DNA of 6,611 nt from Wenzhouxiangella sp. (GTDB lineage: Bacteria; Pseudomonadota; Gammaproteobacteria; Xanthomonadales; Wenzhouxiangellaceae): positions 1 through 6,611 of the forward strand of contig JAASTB010000128.1 of assembly GCA_021767625.1 (NCBI GenBank), read 5' to 3'. The notes beneath the pieces are model-generated. The model saw only the letters and a list, made by a program, of their open reading frames with translations. It made no database searches and had not been told where the DNA came from. Both the position numbers and the translations under genes were made by a program. This document shows positions 1-5,529 of the stretch, in pieces (position 1 is the first letter of the stretch; every line of letters starts with the position of its first letter).

Positions 1-1217
1 AGCGCCTCGAAGTGACGTCGCACGCGGCGGATTCGGGTGCGCATGTCGGCATCCGGTCGCCAGTCTTCCGCGGCCGAGCGCGGTTCGAGCACCTGGATGG
101 CGCAGTAGTCCGGCATGTGCCGGCGGCGTGCATAGTGCCATTCCGGCAGCGTGCGTTCCTCCCGAAGGCTGCCCTCCGCGACCGCCTCCGGGGCGATCTC
201 CAGGCCCATCTTCAGGCGCGTGGCAGCCTGTTTGCGGTGCTTGGCCAGGGTCAGTTCCTCGAGTTCGGTGGCCGCCTTGCGCGCCTCGTCCTTGTCGTCG
301 TCGTCGACCGGCCGGTTGACGTTGACCATCTCGGCCCAGGACATGACCTTCTCGAAGGGATTGAGCAGCAGGGGATCGTCGCGCTCGGTCTGCTCCAGCC
401 GCCGCCGCCGGGCGCTGAACTTCTGCTCGCCGAGATCCTCGCTGTCGCCGCCGCGTTCGTCATCGTCCCGATCTTCGTCGTTACCCTCGGCGCGGGCCGC
501 TTCCACGGCGGTCACCAGCGGCCACAGCGGTACGGGCAGGGGCGGGCGATAGCCGCCCGGCGCGTCGAATCGTTCGATCTCCCGGGCGTCTTCTGAGACA
601 GCCCGGAGCATGAGTTGGGCGCGTTCGTCCAGATCGATTCGCTCGCCCAGCAGGACCCTGATGATTCGCTCGATGCGGTCCTCTTCCGGCGGCAGGCGGC
701 GGGCGGGGCGCAGTTCGGCCAGCTTGGACGCCAGTCGTCGGTGGCGTTCGCGCCAGCCGGGCATTTCGTCCAGCAGGGTGCGGGTGGTGCGCACTGCGAT
801 CGCCAGGTGCCACAGGTCGAGTTGCAGGGGATCGGAAACGTCGGGAAGCACTTCGGCGCGGGCGAGAAACGCCGTCTGCCAGAAATACAGGCTTCGGTTG
901 TCGGCCGGCTCGGGGAACAGCGCGTTCGCCTTCGGCAGGATCAGGTTTTCGCCGTCGAGGCGGGCGAGTTCCATGGGCTCGCGCTCGAAGCCCAGCCGTT
1001 GGCGCCAGCTCAGCCGATGCTCGCGGCCGGTGGCCTGGGCGGTGGTCAGGGCGACACCGCCGGGTCCGCCCAGGGCGCGAAAGTACACCGCAAGGGTGTC
1101 GCGCAAGGGTTCGAACTCGGCGCGGGCGTCGGGATGGTAGGGGTAGCTGGTCGCGCGCGCCGCCCAGCCGTGCCAGAAACGGCCGACCAGTTCCTCGAAT
1201 TCATACCAGGCGGTCAT
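1..1217 (-). CDS. norD: NorD, nitric oxide reductase activation protein (C-terminus cut by window edge)
   Basis: The reading frame starts at the ATG at 1217-1215 and stays open to the left edge, giving 405 residues. NorD proteins are usually a little over 600 residues, so roughly the last third is missing, including the C-terminal von Willebrand A domain expected to carry a MIDAS metal site. Visible NorD-like features are the N-terminus MTAWYEFEELVGRFWHGW, the stretch NPFEKVMSWAEMVNVNRPVD (about 286-305), an acidic DDDDKDEA run, and a segment LTLAKHRKQAATRLKMGLEI at about 322-341. A second acidic low-complexity stretch lies at about 245-263. The family works with the NorQ ATPase in the cytoplasm to make NorCB active, probably by supporting FeB insertion; this is known of the family, not shown here. 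The start lies one base after the norQ stop and AGGA overlaps the region just before it, so translational coupling is likely. Identity is firm from motifs plus gene order. Confidence 0.9.
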   Translation of the reverse strand, partial: MTAWYEFEELVGRFWHGWAARATSYPYHPDARAEFEPLRDTLAVYFRALGGPGGVALTTAQATGREHRLSWRQRLGFEREPMELARLDGENLILPKANALFPEPADNRSLYFWQTAFLARAEVLPDVSDPLQLDLWHLAIAVRTTRTLLDEMPGWRERHRRLASKLAELRPARRLPPEEDRIERIIRVLLGERIDLDERAQLMLRAVSEDAREIERFDAPGGYRPPLPVPLWPLVTAVEAARAEGNDEDRDDDERGGDSEDLGEQKFSARRRRLEQTERDDPLLLNPFEKVMSWAEMVNVNRPVDDDDKDEARKAATELEELTLAKHRKQAATRLKMGLEIAPEAVAEGSLREERTLPEWHYARRRHMPDYCAIQVLEPRSAAEDWRPDADMRTRIRRVRRHFEA

Positions 1218-1218
1218 C

Positions 1219-2025
1219 CTAGAAAGCGTGCGCGAGGAGCTCCTCGAGGGCCGCGATCACGTCGGCGTCGTCGCTGAGCGGTTCGATCAGGGTCGCGCGG
1301 GCGGCCTTTTCCATGGCCATGCCGTCGGCCACGAGGCTCGCGCAGTAGACCAGCAAACGGGTGGAGACGCCTTCCTCGAGATCCTGGCCCTTGAGCTCGC
1401 GCATCCGACGCGCGAGGTTGACCAGGCCGGCGCAGAGCTCCTTCGACAGGCCGCTTTCGGCGGCCACGATGTCGATTTCGAGATCCGGCGGCGGAAAGTC
1501 GAAGTTGAGCGCGGCGAAGCGCTGGCGCGTGCTCGGTTTGAGCGTCTTGAGGACGTGCTGGTAGCCGGGGTTGTAGGACACGACGAGCATGAACTCAGGC
1601 GGCGCCTGCAGCTCCTCGCCGGTGCGCTCCAGCGGCAGGATGCGGCGGTCGTCGGTCAGCGGGTGCATGACCACCGTGACGTCCTTGCGGGCCTCGACCA
1701 CTTCGTCGAGATAGCAAATGCCGCCCTCTCGCACCGCCCGCGTCAGCGGACCGTCGACCCACTGGGTCTCGCCGCCGGAGAGTAGGTAGCGCCCGGTCAG
1801 GTCGGCCGCGGTCAGGTCGTCGTGGCAGGCGACGGTGTAGAGCGGCCGCCCGAGCCGGGCGGCCATGTGGGCGACGAAGCGCGTCTTGCCGCAGCCGGTC
1901 GGGCCCTTGAGCAGCAGCGGGAGCTGCTGCTTGTAGGCCGCCTCGAAAAAGGCGCATTCCCCGCCGGTATCGCGGTAGAAGGGAATGCCGGCCGCATCGG
2001 CGTGTGCGGCTGCCGGCTCGCTCAT
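1219..2025 (-). CDS. norQ: NorQ, MoxR-type AAA+ ATPase for NO reductase activation
   Basis: This 268-residue protein is the usual size for NorQ/CbbQ ATPases. It has a Walker A motif GPTGCGKT at residues 41-48, a Walker B motif ICYLDE at 103-108, the MoxR-family HPLTDDRR segment at 121-128, a sensor-1 region SYNPGY with Asn152, and candidate arginine-finger residues Arg167/Arg169 in STRQRF. The C-terminal part (about 190-268) corresponds to the CbbQ/NirQ/NorQ C-terminal domain. Together with NorD it is thought to remodel NorCB so that the non-heme iron centre becomes functional; it is cytoplasmic. Its ATG overlaps the norB stop as ATGA (2025-2022), and norD follows after one base, so all are probably translated from one mRNA. 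CbbQ, the rubisco activase ATPase, is the closest alternative, but the norB and norD neighbours settle the call. All catalytic motifs are intact. Confidence 0.96.
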   Translation of the reverse strand: MSEPAAAHADAAGIPFYRDTGGECAFFEAAYKQQLPLLLKGPTGCGKTRFVAHMAARLGRPLYTVACHDDLTAADLTGRYLLSGGETQWVDGPLTRAVREGGICYLDEVVEARKDVTVVMHPLTDDRRILPLERTGEELQAPPEFMLVVSYNPGYQHVLKTLKPSTRQRFAALNFDFPPPDLEIDIVAAESGLSKELCAGLVNLARRMRELKGQDLEEGVSTRLLVYCASLVADGMAMEKAARATLIEPLSDDADVIAALEELLAHAF

Positions 2026-3374
2026 GCGTTCGTGTCGGCGGCCACGTGCGTGGCACCCGTGGGCACCTGCTCACGCGGCCGGCCGAGCGTGGCCCACAGG
2101 AAGAGCAGGGCGCCGATCACGACGATCACGCCCGAGCCGAAACGCATGGCATAGAACAGCGTCAGGTCGTCCTGCGCGACCATGTAGCGCACGTCCATGA
2201 CGCGCTGCAGGTGCGTCTGGATCACGCCGGCAAAGGTCAGCGTGAAGGTCATGAAGGCCATGCCGCCGGTCATCAGCCAGAAGCCCCACATGTTGCGGAT
2301 CTGGTTGTATGGCCGTTTACCCCGAAGCTGCGGCATGGCAAATGTGATGATGGCCAGGTTGAGCATCACGTACGCGCCGTAGAAGGCCAGGTGGCCGTGC
2401 GCGGCGGTGACCTGCGTGCCGTGGCTGTAGTAGTTGACGAACGACAGGGTGTGCATGAAGCCCCACACCCCGGCGCCGAAGAAGGCCATGACCGTACAGC
2501 CCAGAGTCCACAGGATGGCGGACTTGTTGGGGTGATTGCGGTTGCCGCGCCAGAACATGTAGAAGGCGAAGGCCACCATCGCGAACAGCGGCACGACCTC
2601 CAGCGCCGAGAAGAAGCTGCCGACGGGCTGCCAGTAACCGGGCGTGCCGATCCAGTAATAGTGGTGGCCGGTACCCAGCAGGCCGGAGAACAGGACCAGG
2701 CCGACGATCACGTACAGCCACTTCTCGATGATCTCGCGGTCGACGCCGGTGAGTTTGATCAGCAGGTAGGCCAGCAGCGAGGCCATGATCAGGCCCCACA
2801 CGCCCTCGACCCAGATATGCACCACGTACCACCAGTACATCTTGTCGAGCGACAGGTTGGCCGGATTGTAGAAGGCGAACAGCCAGAAGATCGCGGCTAG
2901 CCAAAGGCCCAGCATCAGCACCACGGATATCGCCGTCCGGCGGCCCGCCATCAGCGTGCGCGTGCCGTTGTAGAGGAACATCAGGAAGGAAATGGTGAGC
3001 AGGATCTTGATCCACAGCGGCTGCTCGAGAAACTCGCGGCCTTCGTGGATGCCGAACTGGTAGCTGATCAGCGCGGCGGCCCCTGCGAACACGAAGATGC
3101 CCAGCTGGATGTAGGCGATCATCGGGCTGTGGATTTCCGTTTCGGCCTCTTCGGGCAGCAGGTAGTAGGTGGCGCCGAAGAAGCCGATCAGAAGCCAGAC
3201 CAGCAGCAGGTTGGTGTGGCTCATGCGCATGATGTGGAACGGCATGAACTCGGCGAAGAAGTCCGGCCACACGTAGACGGCGCCGGCGAGCAGGCCGAAG
3301 CTGACCTGGCCCGCGAAAAGAAGCAGCGCCGCGATGAAAAATGGGTAGGCGACTTTCTGGGTCTCGTATTTCAT
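2022..3374 (-). CDS. norB: NorB, catalytic subunit of cytochrome c-dependent nitric oxide reductase (atypical active-site residue)
   Basis: This 450-residue polytopic protein of the heme-copper oxidase superfamily should span the inner membrane about 12 times and reduce 2 NO to N2O with electrons from NorC. Visible ligands are His53 and His328 (low-spin heme b), His326 (high-spin heme b3), and His186, His237, His238 and Glu190 (FeB), matching His60, His349, His347, His207, His258, His259 and Glu211 of P. aeruginosa NorB. The motif GREFLEQP at 112-119 keeps the calcium-site glutamate (Glu114), and Glu259 matches Glu280. Unusually, residue 194 is Gly (codon GGC at 2795-2793) where characterised cNORs have a conserved Glu (Glu215). 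The loop before GREFLEQP appears about 14 residues shorter than in P. aeruginosa, judged from memory. The short form without an N-terminal extension and the adjacent norC exclude qNOR. GAGGGAG lies shortly before the ATG; norC ends 13 bp upstream. Confidence 0.96.
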   Translation of the reverse strand: MKYETQKVAYPFFIAALLLFAGQVSFGLLAGAVYVWPDFFAEFMPFHIMRMSHTNLLLVWLLIGFFGATYYLLPEEAETEIHSPMIAYIQLGIFVFAGAAALISYQFGIHEGREFLEQPLWIKILLTISFLMFLYNGTRTLMAGRRTAISVVLMLGLWLAAIFWLFAFYNPANLSLDKMYWWYVVHIWVEGVWGLIMASLLAYLLIKLTGVDREIIEKWLYVIVGLVLFSGLLGTGHHYYWIGTPGYWQPVGSFFSALEVVPLFAMVAFAFYMFWRGNRNHPNKSAILWTLGCTVMAFFGAGVWGFMHTLSFVNYYSHGTQVTAAHGHLAFYGAYVMLNLAIITFAMPQLRGKRPYNQIRNMWGFWLMTGGMAFMTFTLTFAGVIQTHLQRVMDVRYMVAQDDLTLFYAMRFGSGVIVVIGALLFLWATLGRPREQVPTGATHVAADTNA

Positions 3375-3387
3375 TCGGTTCTCCCTC

Positions 3388-3843
3388 TTATCCCGAAATG
3401 GTCGGCGGCCAGTCCTGCGTGTCGATGGTGCTCGTCCACCGCAGGAATTCGATCAGCGCGTCGAGCTCTTCCTCGGTCAGGTGCTCGTAGGAAGGCATCT
3501 GGCGACGTCCCGGCACGCCCAGTGGCTGCATGCGGATCCAGGACTTGATGCCCTGGCGCGCGGCCTCGGGATCCTCTGCGCCGCCATAGCGAAGCCAGAC
3601 GTTGCCCAGCTCGGGGGCGAAGTAGGCGCCTTCACCGAGCAGGCTGTGGCAGTTGATGCACGACTCCTTTTCCCAGACGTGCTTGCCCATGCGCACCTGT
3701 TCGGTGATGCCTTCGTGGTCGGTGGATTCGGTGACGATGTAGTAGTGGCTGTGCAGCGTCAGCCCGACGAACAAAACGAAAAAGAAGATCGAACCGCCGA
3801 AGAAGATGTTGCGGGCGGCATTACGGCTCAGTCCCTCGATCAT
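3388..3843 (-). CDS. norC: NorC, membrane-anchored cytochrome c subunit of nitric oxide reductase
   Basis: This 151-residue protein, close to the usual 146-150, passes electrons from periplasmic c-type cytochromes to NorB. An N-terminal segment ARNIFFGGSIFFFVLFVGLT (about 10-29) is an uncleaved membrane anchor; the rest should be periplasmic. The heme c motif is CINCH (Cys62, Cys65, His66), and Met116 in RRQMPS is the likely sixth ligand. The segment SLLGEGAYFAPELGNVW (67-83) is a NorC hallmark and includes Gly72 and Tyr74, equivalent to residues that contribute to the interface calcium site. The end, WTSTIDTQDWPP, is also typical. It is the first gene of the operon, and the ATG at 3843-3841 is preceded by a strong Shine-Dalgarno. 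Heme attachment will need a cytochrome c maturation system elsewhere in the genome. No missing residues are seen. Confidence 0.97.
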   Translation of the reverse strand: MIEGLSRNAARNIFFGGSIFFFVLFVGLTLHSHYYIVTESTDHEGITEQVRMGKHVWEKESCINCHSLLGEGAYFAPELGNVWLRYGGAEDPEAARQGIKSWIRMQPLGVPGRRQMPSYEHLTEEELDALIEFLRWTSTIDTQDWPPTISG

Positions 3844-3847
3844 CGGA

Positions 3848-3855
3848 CCCTCCTC
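3848..3855 (-). promoter_or_regulatory. Strong ribosome binding site of norC
   Basis: On the minus strand GAGGAGGG lies four bases before the ATG at 3843, almost fully complementary to the 3' end of 16S rRNA. It fixes the norC start and suggests efficient translation of the first operon gene. Confidence 0.8.
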
Positions 3856-3863
3856 AAGCCAAT

Positions 3864-3899
3864 GAATGAAAGGTGGATTTCAACTCCACTTTTTCATTC
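3864..3899. repeat. Long imperfect inverted repeat just upstream of norC (candidate operator or 5'-UTR hairpin)
   Basis: On the plus strand the left arm GAATGAAAGGTGGA (3864-3877) and the right arm TCCACTTTTTCATTC (3885-3899) are complementary over 8 outer and 5 inner base pairs. They are separated by a one-against-two-base bulge and a 7-base centre TTTCAAC. The element begins 20 bp upstream of the norC ATG and overlaps the proposed -10 box at 3896-3901. If transcription starts near 3889, the full hairpin cannot form in the mRNA, which favours a DNA operator over the start site. If the real start lies further upstream, it would be a strong stem-loop in the norC leader. It resembles neither an FNR/DNR box (TTGAT-N4-ATCAA) nor a NorR site. 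The dyad is seen; the function is inferred. Confidence 0.6.
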
Positions 3900-3925
3900 T
3901 AGGGCCGGGAGCCGCCCGGCTACAA
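3896..3925 (-). promoter_or_regulatory. Candidate sigma70-type promoter for norCBQD
   Basis: Reading the minus strand, a -35-like TTGTAG (3925-3920) and a -10-like TAGAAT (3901-3896) are separated by 18 bases. The -10 matches the consensus at five of six positions; the -35 matches mainly in its TTG. The predicted start would fall near 3889, giving a leader of about 45 bases to norC. The weak -35 would fit a promoter that needs an activator or is held by a repressor. No sigma54 -24/-12 pair or FNR-type box is recognisable nearby. This is motif-based only. Confidence 0.4.
3904..3920. repeat. GC-rich inverted repeat within the norC promoter spacer
   Basis: GCCGGG (3904-3909) and CCCGGC (3915-3920) form a perfect 6-bp dyad around the 5-base centre AGCCG. 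As RNA it would be a stable hairpin downstream of the acetyltransferase gene, but no run of U follows it in the minus direction, so it is not a classical intrinsic terminator. It lies inside the spacer of the proposed norC promoter and may equally be chance in GC-rich DNA or a protein site. Confidence 0.35.
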
Positions 3926-3928
3926 GAA

Positions 3929-3952
3929 AAACCGCAAAATATTTCGCATCTT
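3929..3952. promoter_or_regulatory. AT-rich palindrome upstream of norC, weakly NsrR-like
   Basis: The core GCAAAATATTTCGC (3934-3947) is palindromic except for one mismatched pair, in an otherwise GC-rich sequence. Extending the symmetry outwards gives two 12-base halves with 8 of 12 positions symmetric. The minus-strand half begins AAGATGC, the same as the start of the half-site of NsrR, an NO-sensing repressor that controls NO-detoxification genes. The other half is poor and the total spacing is 24 rather than 23 bases, so the match is tentative. It overlaps the acetyltransferase stop codon and centres about 50 bp upstream of the predicted norC start. A T-rich stretch follows it in the minus direction, so a weak terminator for the upstream gene is the alternative reading. 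Confidence 0.3.
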
Positions 3953-4229
3953 ACGTTAGCAGCCTCTGATATTCCGGGTGGCGTTCGATCCAGCGGGCCA
4001 CGTAGGGACAGCGGGCACGCACCTTCAGTTGCTGTTCGTCGGCCCAGTCGAGCGCGTGCCTCGTCAATCGGCCGGCAATGCCGCGACCGCCCACGGCCTT
4101 GGGCACGCCGACGTGATTCATGCTGACGATGTCCTCGTCGATCGTGAAGTCGAGTACGCAGGAATGACCCTCGACGACGGCCTCGAAGCGGCCGGCGTCG
4201 CGGTCGAGCTGGATATCGAGTTCGCTCAT
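3951..4229 (-). CDS. Small GNAT-fold acetyltransferase-like protein (YjdJ/NATD1 type)
   Basis: This 92-residue protein matches the small stand-alone acetyltransferase-like family of E. coli YjdJ and human NATD1, which are of similar size. Supporting features are a mid-protein strand ending in MNHVGVPKAV, the acetyl-CoA pyrophosphate-binding turn GGRGIAG, a following helix LTRHALDWADEQ, and the family signature RARCPYVARWIERHPEYQ with its Cys-Pro and His-Pro pairs near the C-terminus. Acceptor and physiological role are unknown for the family. I chose the ATG at 4229 because GAGG (4242-4239) lies nine bases before it, whereas for the in-frame ATG at 4238 the same GAGG touches the start codon. 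A longer reading back to 4316 would run inside serA and is not credible. It follows the serA stop by 19 bp on the same strand, so the two are probably co-transcribed; a link to the nor operon is not evident. Confidence 0.82.
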   Translation of the reverse strand: MSELDIQLDRDAGRFEAVVEGHSCVLDFTIDEDIVSMNHVGVPKAVGGRGIAGRLTRHALDWADEQQLKVRARCPYVARWIERHPEYQRLLT

Positions 4230-4238
4230 GGTCTTCAT

Positions 4239-4242
4239 CCTC
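4239..4242 (-). promoter_or_regulatory. Ribosome binding site that decides the acetyltransferase start
   Basis: GAGG on the minus strand abuts the ATG at 4238 but is nine bases from the ATG at 4229. The second spacing is the functional one, so the protein should begin MSELDIQ rather than MKTMSELDIQ. Confidence 0.55.
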
Positions 4243-4248
4243 GATCGA

Positions 4249-5481
4249 TCAGTACAGGAAACGCGTGCGGATGGTCGCCGGGATGGCCTCCAGGCCGCGG
4301 ATGATGCGCTCGGCATCCTCGGTTTCGGCGTCCATCACCACATAGCCGACGTCGGGCATGGTCTGCAGGTATTGGGCCACGATGTTGACGCCGGCTTCCG
4401 AGAACACCGTGTTGACGGCCTGAAGCACGCCGGGTTCATTGCGGTGGATGTGCAGGATGCGCCTCGCCGTTGCGTGGTCGGGCAGGGCGACCTCCGGGAA
4501 GTTGACCGCCCCCATGGTCGAGCCGTTGTCGGAATAGCGCACCAGCTTGCCGGCCACGTCGAGCGCGATGTTCTCCTGCGCCTCGCGGGTGGAACCGCCG
4601 ATGTGGGGGGTCAGCAGGACGTTATCCATGCCCCTGAGTTCGCTGACGAATGTCTCGTCGGGCCCGGAGGGTTCGGCGGGGAAGACGTCGATGGCCGCGC
4701 CGGCGAGATGACGGGACTCCAGCGCCTCGGCCAGGGCCGGGATGTCGACCACCTTGCCGCGCGAGGCGTTGATCAGGCGGCTGCCCGTTTGCATGAGGGC
4801 CAGTTCGCGCTCGCCGATCATGCCCCGGGTCTGGTCGGTGTCGGGCACGTGCAGGCTGACGATGTCGGCCTCCTGCAGGACCTCGCCCAGTCCGGCGGTC
4901 TGCCGGGCGTTGCCCAGCGGCAGCTTGTCGACGATGTCGTGGAAGATCACGTTCATGCCCATGCCCTCGGCCAGGATGCCCAGCTGCGAGCCGATATGCC
5001 CGAAGCCCACGATGCCCAGGGTCTTGCCGCGCACCTCGTGCGAGCCTGCGGCGGTCTTGAGCCACTCGCCGCGATGGGCGGCCATGTTCTTCTCGGGAAT
5101 GCCGCGCATGAGCATGATGATCTCGGCCAGCACCAGTTCGGCCACCGAGCGCGTGTTGGCGTAGGGGGCATTGAACACCGGGATGCCGCGCTTGCGGGCC
5201 GCATCGAGGTCGACCTGGTCGGTGCCGATGCAGAAGCAGCCGATGGCGGTCAGCTTGTCGGCGGCATCGAGCACCTCCTCGGTAATATGGCTGCGCGAAC
5301 GGATGCCGAGAAAATGCACACCCGCGAGCGCTTCCTTGAGGGCTTCGGGCTCGAGCGCGGTCGACTCGACGCGCAGGTTCTCGTAGCCCGATCTCCGCAC
5401 GCTCTCGACGGCGCGGTCGTGTACGCCCTCGAGCAGCAGGAAGTTGATCTTGTCCTTGGGCAGGGAATGCTTGGCGGCCAT
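4249..5481 (-). CDS. serA: SerA, D-3-phosphoglycerate dehydrogenase
   Basis: This 410-residue protein, the same length as E. coli SerA, catalyses the first committed step of L-serine synthesis: 3-phosphoglycerate to 3-phosphohydroxypyruvate with NAD+. It has the N-terminal substrate domain (KDKINFLLLEGVH at 9-21; RSRSHIT at 61-67), a Rossmann motif G159-F-G161-HI-G164, the catalytic residues Arg241 (NASRGK), Glu270 (FPAEP) and His293 (TPHIGGST), and a C-terminal ACT domain from about 340. Asn348 and Asn366 match the serine-binding asparagines of E. coli, so feedback inhibition by serine is expected. Enzymes of this class can also reduce 2-oxoglutarate to D-2-hydroxyglutarate. The start at 5481 (MAAKHSL) aligns with E. 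coli. The frame is open much further upstream, but only as the antisense of the divergent flavoprotein gene. The Shine-Dalgarno is weak. The acetyltransferase gene follows closely. Confidence 0.97.
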   Translation of the reverse strand: MAAKHSLPKDKINFLLLEGVHDRAVESVRRSGYENLRVESTALEPEALKEALAGVHFLGIRSRSHITEEVLDAADKLTAIGCFCIGTDQVDLDAARKRGIPVFNAPYANTRSVAELVLAEIIMLMRGIPEKNMAAHRGEWLKTAAGSHEVRGKTLGIVGFGHIGSQLGILAEGMGMNVIFHDIVDKLPLGNARQTAGLGEVLQEADIVSLHVPDTDQTRGMIGERELALMQTGSRLINASRGKVVDIPALAEALESRHLAGAAIDVFPAEPSGPDETFVSELRGMDNVLLTPHIGGSTREAQENIALDVAGKLVRYSDNGSTMGAVNFPEVALPDHATARRILHIHRNEPGVLQAVNTVFSEAGVNIVAQYLQTMPDVGYVVMDAETEDAERIIRGLEAIPATIRTRFLY

Positions 5482-5529
5482 GGGGCAATCGACTCGGATT
5501 CGGTGAGCTGTTCCGGTGATAATAACGTC
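5482..5529. promoter_or_regulatory. Divergent serA / flavoprotein intergenic region with overlapping -10-like sequences
   Basis: Only 48 bp separate the two divergent start codons. The single AT-rich patch, GATAATAA at 5518-5525, reads as a -10-like GATAAT on the plus strand (5518-5523) and as TATTAT on the minus strand (5524-5519). Used on the minus strand it would give serA a leader of about 30 bases, with its -35 inside the flavoprotein coding region. Used on the plus strand it would give a nearly leaderless flavoprotein mRNA. Clear -35 boxes are not seen on either side. GGTGA at 5515-5519 could serve as the flavoprotein ribosome binding site if transcription starts further upstream. Confidence 0.35.

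Noticed and set aside
12..596. Plus-strand open frame of 194 residues opposite norD
   Set aside because: The minus-strand frame here is continuous NorD with family motifs; the plus-strand product matches nothing I recognise and looks like a shadow frame.
615..1277. Plus-strand open frame of 220 residues opposite norD and the norQ end
   Set aside because: It is antisense to two real genes, crosses their junction, ends in an Arg-rich tail and has no recognisable domain.
2004..2900. Plus-strand open frame of 298 residues opposite norB
   Set aside because: It is antisense to the well-supported norB gene; its His/Gln/Glu/Val-rich composition is typical of a shadow frame in GC-rich DNA, and no domain is recognisable.
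3904..3920. Intrinsic terminator for the acetyltransferase gene
   Set aside because: The stem is good, but no U-run follows it in the minus direction; the next bases are CCTAGAATG.
3844..3950. FNR/DNR box or sigma54/NorR promoter for the nor operon
   Set aside because: Neither TTGAT-N4-ATCAA nor a credible GG-N10-GC pair with NorR half-sites was found in this interval on reading both strands.
4230..4316. N-terminal extension of the acetyltransferase back to 4316
   Set aside because: It lies largely within the serA 3' end in another frame, is Ser/Arg-rich without family similarity, and the Shine-Dalgarno spacing supports 4229.
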